Assembly (NCBI RefSeq): GCF_963676685.1
Contig: NC_092354.1
Location: forward strand, 69,366,178-69,430,177
Length of the DNA stretch: 64,000 bases
Direction of reading: 5' to 3'
From: Mytilus edulis
Lineage: Eukaryota > Mollusca > Bivalvia > Mytilida > Mytilidae
Shown piece by piece: positions 58,624-64,000 of the stretch (its first letter is position 1; each line of letters begins with the position of its first letter). A program made the position numbers and the translations under genes. The notes under the pieces are model-generated. The model was not told where the DNA came from. It did not search any database and saw only the letters and a program-made list of their open reading frames with translations.

Positions 58624-61600
58624 GTAAGATTTTCTCACAAAGGTGATCCCCACAACTTTGCTCAATCTAAAAAAAGATTAACAGATTGACCATGTATTTA
58701 ACAAGGCAGCAAGTAGTATATCTGTCAAGTCTTCTGATGTAAGATTTTCTCACAAAGGTGATCCCCACAACTTTGCTCAATCTAAAAACAGATTAACAGA
58801 TTGACCATGTATTTAACAAGGCAGCAAGTAGTATATCTGTCAAGTCTCCTGATGTCAGATTTTCTCACAAAGGTGATCCCCACAACTTTGCTCAATCTAA
58901 AAAAAGATTAACAGATTGACCATGTATTTAACAAGGCAGCAAGTAGTATATCTGTCAAGTCTCCTGTTGTAAGATTTTCTCACAAAGGTGATCCCCACAA
59001 CATTGCTCAATCTAAAAAAAGATTAACAGATTGACCATGTATTTAACAAGGCAGCAAGTAGTATATCTGTCAAGTCTATTGATGTAAGATTTTCTCACAA
59101 AGGTGATCCCCACAACTTTGCTCAATCTAAAAAAAGATTAACAGATTGACCATGTATTTAACAAGGCAGCAAGTAGTATATCTGTCAAGTCTTCTGATGT
59201 AAGATTTTCTCACGAAGGTGATCCCCACAACTTTGCTCAATCTAAAAAAAGATTAACAGATTGACCATGTATTTAACAAGGCAGCAAGTAGTATATCTGT
59301 CAAGTCTCCTGATGTAAGATTTTCTCACAAAGGTGATCCCCACAACTTTGCTCAATCTAAAAAAAGATTAACAGATTGACCATGTATTTAATAAGGCAGC
59401 AAGTAGTATATCTGTCAAGTCTTCTGATGTAAGATTTTCTCACAAAGGTGATCCCCACAACTTTGCTCAATCTAAAAACAGATTAACAGATTGACCATGT
59501 ATTTAACAAGGCAGCAAGTAGTATATCTGTCAAGTCTCCTGATGTAAGATTTTCTCACAAAGGTGATCCCCACAACTTTGCTCAATCTAAAAAAAGTTTA
59601 ACAGATTGACCATGTATTTAACAAGGCAGCAAGTAGTATATCTGTCAAGTCTTCTGATGTAAGATTTTCTCACAAAGGTGATCCCCACAACTTTGCTCAA
59701 TCTAAAAAAAGATTAACAGATTGACCATGTATTTAACAAGGCAGCAAGTAGTATATCTGTCAAGTCTATTGATGTAAGATTTTCTCACAAAGGTGATCCC
59801 CACAACTTTGCTCAATCTAAAAACAGATTAACAGATTGACCATGTATTTAACAAGGCAGCAAGTAGTATATCTGTCAAGTCTTCTGATGTAAGATTTTCT
59901 CACAAAGGTGATCCCCACAACTTTGCTCAATCTAAAAAAAGATTAACAGATTGACCATGTATTTAACAAGGCAGCAAGTAGTATATCTGTCAAGTCTTCT
60001 GATGTAAGATTTTCCTCGCAAAGGTGAGTCCCCACAACTTTGCTCAATCTAAAAAAAGATTAACAGATTGACCATGTATTTAACAAGGCACCAAACGTAT
60101 ATCTGTCAAGTCTTCTGATGTAAGATTTTCTCACAAAGGTGATCCCACAACTTTGCTCAATCTAAAAACAGATTAACAGATTGACCATGTATTTAACAAG
60201 GCAGCAAGTAGTATATCTGTCAAGTCTCCTGATGTAAGATTTTCTCACAAAGGTGATCCCCACAACTTTGCTCAATCTAAAAAAAGATTAACAGATTGAC
60301 CATGTATTTAACAAGGCAGCAAGTAGTATATCTGTCAAGTCTTCTGATGTAAGATTTTCTCACAAAGGTGATCCCCACAACTTTGCTCAATCTAAAAAAA
60401 GATTAACAGATTGACCATGTATTTAACAAGGCAGCAAGTAGTATATCTGTCAAGTCTTCTGATGTAAGATTTTCTCACAAAGGTGATCCCCACAACTTTG
60501 CTCAATCTAAAAACAGATTAACAGATTGACCATGTATTTAACAAGGCAGCAAGTAGTATATCTGTCAAGTCTCCTGATGTCAGATTTTCTCACAAAGGTG
60601 ATCCCCACAATTTTGCTCAATCTAAAAAAAGATTAACAGATTGACCATGTATTTAACAAGGCAGCAAGTAGTATATCTGTCAAGTCTTCTGATGTAAGAT
60701 TTTCTCACGAAGGTGATCCCCACAACTTTGCTCAATCTAAAAAAAGATTAACAGATTGACCATGTATTTAACAAGGCAGCAAGTAGTATATCTGTCAAGT
60801 CTCCTGATGTAAGATTTTCTCACAAAGGTGATCCCCACAACTTTGCTCAATCTAAAAAAAGATTAACAGATTGACCATGTATTTAACAAGGCAGCAAGTA
60901 GTATATCTGTCAAGTCTTCTGATGTAAGATTTTCTCACAAAGGTGATCCCCACAACTTTGCTCAATCTAAAAACAGATTAACAGATTGACCATGTATTTA
61001 ACAAGGCAGCAAGTAGTATATCTGTCAAGTCTCCTGATGTAAGATTTTCTCACAAAGGTGATCCCCACAACTTTGCTCAATCTAAAAAAAGTTTAACAGA
61101 TTGACCATGTATTTAACAAGGCAGCAAGTAGTATATCTGTCAAGTCTTCTGATGTAAGATTTTCTCACAAAGGTGATCCCCACAACTTTGCTCAATCTAA
61201 AAAAAGATTAACAGATTGACCATGTATTTAACAAGGCAGCAAGTAGTATATCTGTCAAGTCTATTGATGTAAGATTTTCTCACAAAGGTGATCCCCACAA
61301 CTTTGCTCAATCTAAAAACAGATTAACAGATTGACCATGTATTTAACAAGGCAGCAAGTAGTATATCTGTCAAGTCTTCTGATGTAAGATTTTCTCACAA
61401 AGGTGATCCCCACAACTTTGCTCAATCTAAAAACAGATTAACAGATTGACCATGTATTTAACAAGGCAGCAAGTAGTATATCTGTCAAGTCTTCTGATGT
61501 AAGATTTTCTCACAAAGGTGAGTCCCCACAACTTTGCTCAATCTAAAAAAAGATTAACAGATTGACCATGTATTTAACAAGGCACCAAACGTATATCTGT

Positions 61601-61650
61601 CAAGTCTTCTGATGTAAGATTTTCTCACAAAGGTGATCCCACAACATGCA
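58573..61650 (+). repeat. 115-bp tandem array, ~27 copies, derived from GPATCH4 exon 3 and its donor
   Basis: The unit starts 'gaccatgtatttaacaaggc' and contains 51 bases of exon 3, the donor GTAAGA, and 64 bases of intron ending 'gattaacagatt'. The copy starts checked are 58573, 58688, 58803, 58918 and 59033. Variants such as 'cttctgat/ctcctgat/ctattgat', 'caaag/cgaag' and 'aaaaaaag/aaaacag' mark the copies. Shared rare variants recur 1,493-1,495 bases apart, so about 13 units were themselves duplicated. The last copy decays at about 61640. Confidence 0.95.
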
Positions 61651-62060
61651 CAATGTAAAAAGGATAACCAACATGACCAATTGACAAGCATTTTCTGTTA
61701 TCATTCACTCTTTGTTAAGTTGTCTGGTTAATGGATTGTTTTATACCCCTGGGACAAAATATAGAGCCGCATATTGGTCAGTCTGTATATCTATATATAG
61801 AACAAAATACATGAGAATTAAAATTCGGCAGCAATTAGAATAAAGCTTTTAATTGAACATGTTGATTTCTACTTAAATGTCACACATAAATCACTCGTTA
61901 AACATGTAGGGCCTTTAAAATGCACTTACCCACAGGCAAATTATCTTGAAAGTAAAAGCAATTTTTTCTATGTCTGAAAAAAAGGCTTGATATATGATTA
62001 ATTAAAAAATATAAACAACTTTATTTGTAAACATTGATCACATTACTGTTTGGGCCAAAA
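61651..62060. other. Non-coding after the array
   Basis: AT-rich, no exon found. It probably continues GPATCH4 intron 3. Confidence 0.4.
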
Positions 62061-62064
62061 TTAA

Positions 62065-62395
62065 AAATATGTTTGTTTCCCCTCCCCCCACCCGGGTCAA
62101 AAATAAGCCCCCGGGTCAAAAAATTATTTTCCACAAAAAAATCGAAATTATTTTTTTCCTGAAAATAATTTGTTTCCATTTTTGGAAAGTGCTTGAAAGC
62201 AGAAGGATTGATAATCTAAATAAATACACTCGAATTGAGCACAAACAACTGATAAGTGGCCTGGACTGGACAAGTCAAACCATTCATGTGACCATGCTAT
62301 GACAATCACATCCAGTTAAAAAAAAAAAAAAAAAAAAGAACCAGCCTTCCTGGTCTGTTTACAAAGGGTAGACCCGGGGGAGGGGAAACAGACAT
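62065..62395. mobile_element. Inverted-repeat element with 'gtttcccctccccc' ends
   Basis: 'tgtttgtttcccctcccccc' then 'acccgggtc' at the left, and its complement 'gacccgggggaggggaaaca' at the right. The centre includes a long A run near 62318-62338. The ORF 62069-62302 lies wholly inside and has no domain signal. Confidence 0.7.
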
Positions 62396-63013
62396 TCTTT
62401 TAAATGTGGCCTTGGGTCTAATAATATCTGTTTCTTTGATAAATCAGCGGAGAGAAAATATTTATGCACTCGTGGCTCCATTAGTGTTTACTGATAATAA
62501 CAAACTACCATTGTATACACAAGGAAACAAGTGATCAATTCAGAGAACCAGTTTCTAAACTAGAATTTTTCCAATAACAGACTTTTTCAAACAAGAATAC
62601 AACCCACATACCTGCCAACTTTTGAAAATGGCCATGGGGGTTTTTGTGCGCGGCACCATTTTTGAGGGTAGAATTTTTCGCGGCATTTTTTCATGTGATG
62701 ATTTTGCTCCTAAGTGTCTGACATACTGCTTTTTTGGGGGGGGTGATAGTTGAAGATGCTATTATAACCTATCTTTTTTTAAATTGTTTGATTGTTGTAT
62801 TCTTTTTTGTTGAGATAAACACAAGTAAGATGACTTATGTTTGTCTGATACATTGTCAAGAAATAAAAAAAAAGTAATAATTTTAATAATTTAATAACAG
62901 AAAAAAAAAAAAACAATATATGAGGGTCTGGAATGGGGGGGGTCTGTTGTTCTGTAAACATTTAATTTTCACCCCTTTTTTCTCTAATCTTCAAAAAAAT
63001 TAACCTTTTTTTA
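62396..63013. other. Non-coding, homopolymer-rich
   Basis: Includes a 'cctgccaacttttgaaaatg' stretch at about 62612 that looks like part of a dispersed repeat, plus several A and G runs. No exon. Confidence 0.4.
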
Positions 63014-64000
63014 GCTCACCTGGCCCAAAGGGCCAAGTGAGCTTTTCCCATCACTTGGCGTCCGGCGTCCGGCGTCGGCGTCCGTCCTCCGTCGTCGTCG
63101 TCCGTCGTCGTTAGCTTTTACAAAAATCTTCTCCTCTGAAACTACTGGGCCAAATTAAACCAAACTTGGCCACAATCATCATTGGGGTATCTAGTTTAAA
63201 AAATGTGTGGCGTGACCTGGTCAACCAACCAAGATGGCCACCACGGCTAAAAATAGAACATAGGGGTAAAATGAAGTTTTTGGCTTATAACTCAAAATTC
63301 AAAGCATTTAGAGCAAATCTGACTTGGGGTATAATTGTTTATCAGGTCAAGATCTATCTGCCCTGAAATTTTCAGATGAATCCGACAATCCGTTGTTGGG
63401 TTGCTGCCCCTGAATTGGTAATTTTAAAGAAATTTTGCTGTTTTTGGTTATTATTTTGAATATTATTATAGATAGAGATAAACTGTAAACAGCAATAATG
63501 TTCAGCAAAGTAAGATTTACAAATAAGTCAACATGACCGAAATGGTCAGTTGACCCCTTTAGGAGTTATTGCCCTTTATAGTCAATTTTTAACAATTTTT
63601 CGTAAATCTTAGTTATCTTTTACAAAAATCTTCTCCTCTGAAACTACTGGGACAAATTAATCCAAACTTGGCAACAATCATCTTTGGGGTATCTAGTTTT
63701 AAAAATGTGTGGCGTGACCCGTTCAACCAACCAAGATGGCCATGGGCTAAAAATAGAACATAGGGGTAAAATGCAGTTTTTGGCTTATAACTCAAAAACC
63801 AAAGCATTTAGAGCAAATCTGACAGGGGGTTAAATTGTTTAGCAGATCAATATCTATCTGCCCTTCAATTTTCAGATGAATCTGACAACCCGTTGTTGGG
63901 TTGCTGCCCGTGAATAGGTAATTTTAAGGAAATTTTGCTGTTTTTGGTTATTATCTTGAATATTATTATAGATAAAGATAAACTGTAAACAGCAATAATG
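63014..64000 (+). repeat. 'agctcacctggcccaaaggg' dispersed repeat with two ~500-bp internal units
   Basis: Starts with the palindrome-like 'agctcacctggcccaaaggg' and 'ccaagtgagct', then a 'gtccggc/gtcgtc' microsatellite at about 63058-63110. Two direct units follow (about 63115-63610 and 63617-64000, cut by the window end). Both begin 'ttttacaaaaatcttctcct' and share 'ggtatctagttt' and 'aaccaagatggcca'. This is a common repeat in bivalve genomes. The ORFs on both strands are repeat-derived. Confidence 0.82.

Noticed and set aside
58573..61650. Resemblance to a CRISPR array
   Set aside because: The repeats are directly abutting, lack unique spacers, derive from a neighbouring exon, and the window is eukaryotic.

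Overview
This is a gene-poor, AT-rich, intron-bearing eukaryotic window. I read it as genomic DNA of a marine mussel, most likely Mytilus. The main reason is a set of dispersed repeats I recognise from mussel sequence: the 'gacagttgtctcattggcaatcataccacatcttc'-type repeat (several copies on both strands), the 'gagacaacaacccgaccatag' repeat, GGATCC-ended foldback elements, and the large 'agctcacctggcccaaagg' block at the right end. The organism assignment is inference. Gene identification rests on exon-by-exon translation, splice sites and phase matching.

Four protein-coding genes can be assembled. (1) 7098-12496, minus strand: the C-terminal two exons of a secreted Ly6/uPAR (LU) domain protein, joined by an apparent GC-AG intron. 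(2) 14061-20501, minus strand: a second LU protein, with a three-exon LU domain followed by a Thr/Ser-rich tail. Its first LU exon lies in a 4.9-kb block that is tandemly duplicated (19441-24349 and 24350-29180), so a second near-identical copy of that exon sits at 25375-25451. (3) 30170-36374, minus strand: a complete seven-exon Rab-type small GTPase of 338 residues. It has all G motifs, an unusual ~150-residue lysine-rich C-terminal extension and a CVIL prenylation box. (4) 52764-58623, plus strand, continuing beyond recognition: the first three exons of the GPATCH4 orthologue (G-patch protein). Exon 3 runs straight into a ~3.1-kb array of about 27 copies of a 115-bp unit made from the 3' part of that exon, its 5' splice site and 64 bp of intron.

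The rest is introns and intergenic DNA filled with transposon debris. There is a LINE 3' end (396-722) and a Penelope-like GIY-YIG fragment (9051-9317). Two TTAA-flanked inverted-repeat elements occur (16011-19285 and 53306-53997). A tRNA-like core is enclosed in perfect 84-bp inverted repeats (12024-12268), with another tRNA-like SINE head nearby on the minus strand. Several foldback/MITE elements and minisatellites (26, ~24, 62, 19 and 115 bp) are also present. Most short ORFs are chance or repeat-derived.

No signal-peptide exon was found for either LU gene, and no downstream GPATCH4 exon was found in the last 2.4 kb. No bacterial, viral or CRISPR features are present.
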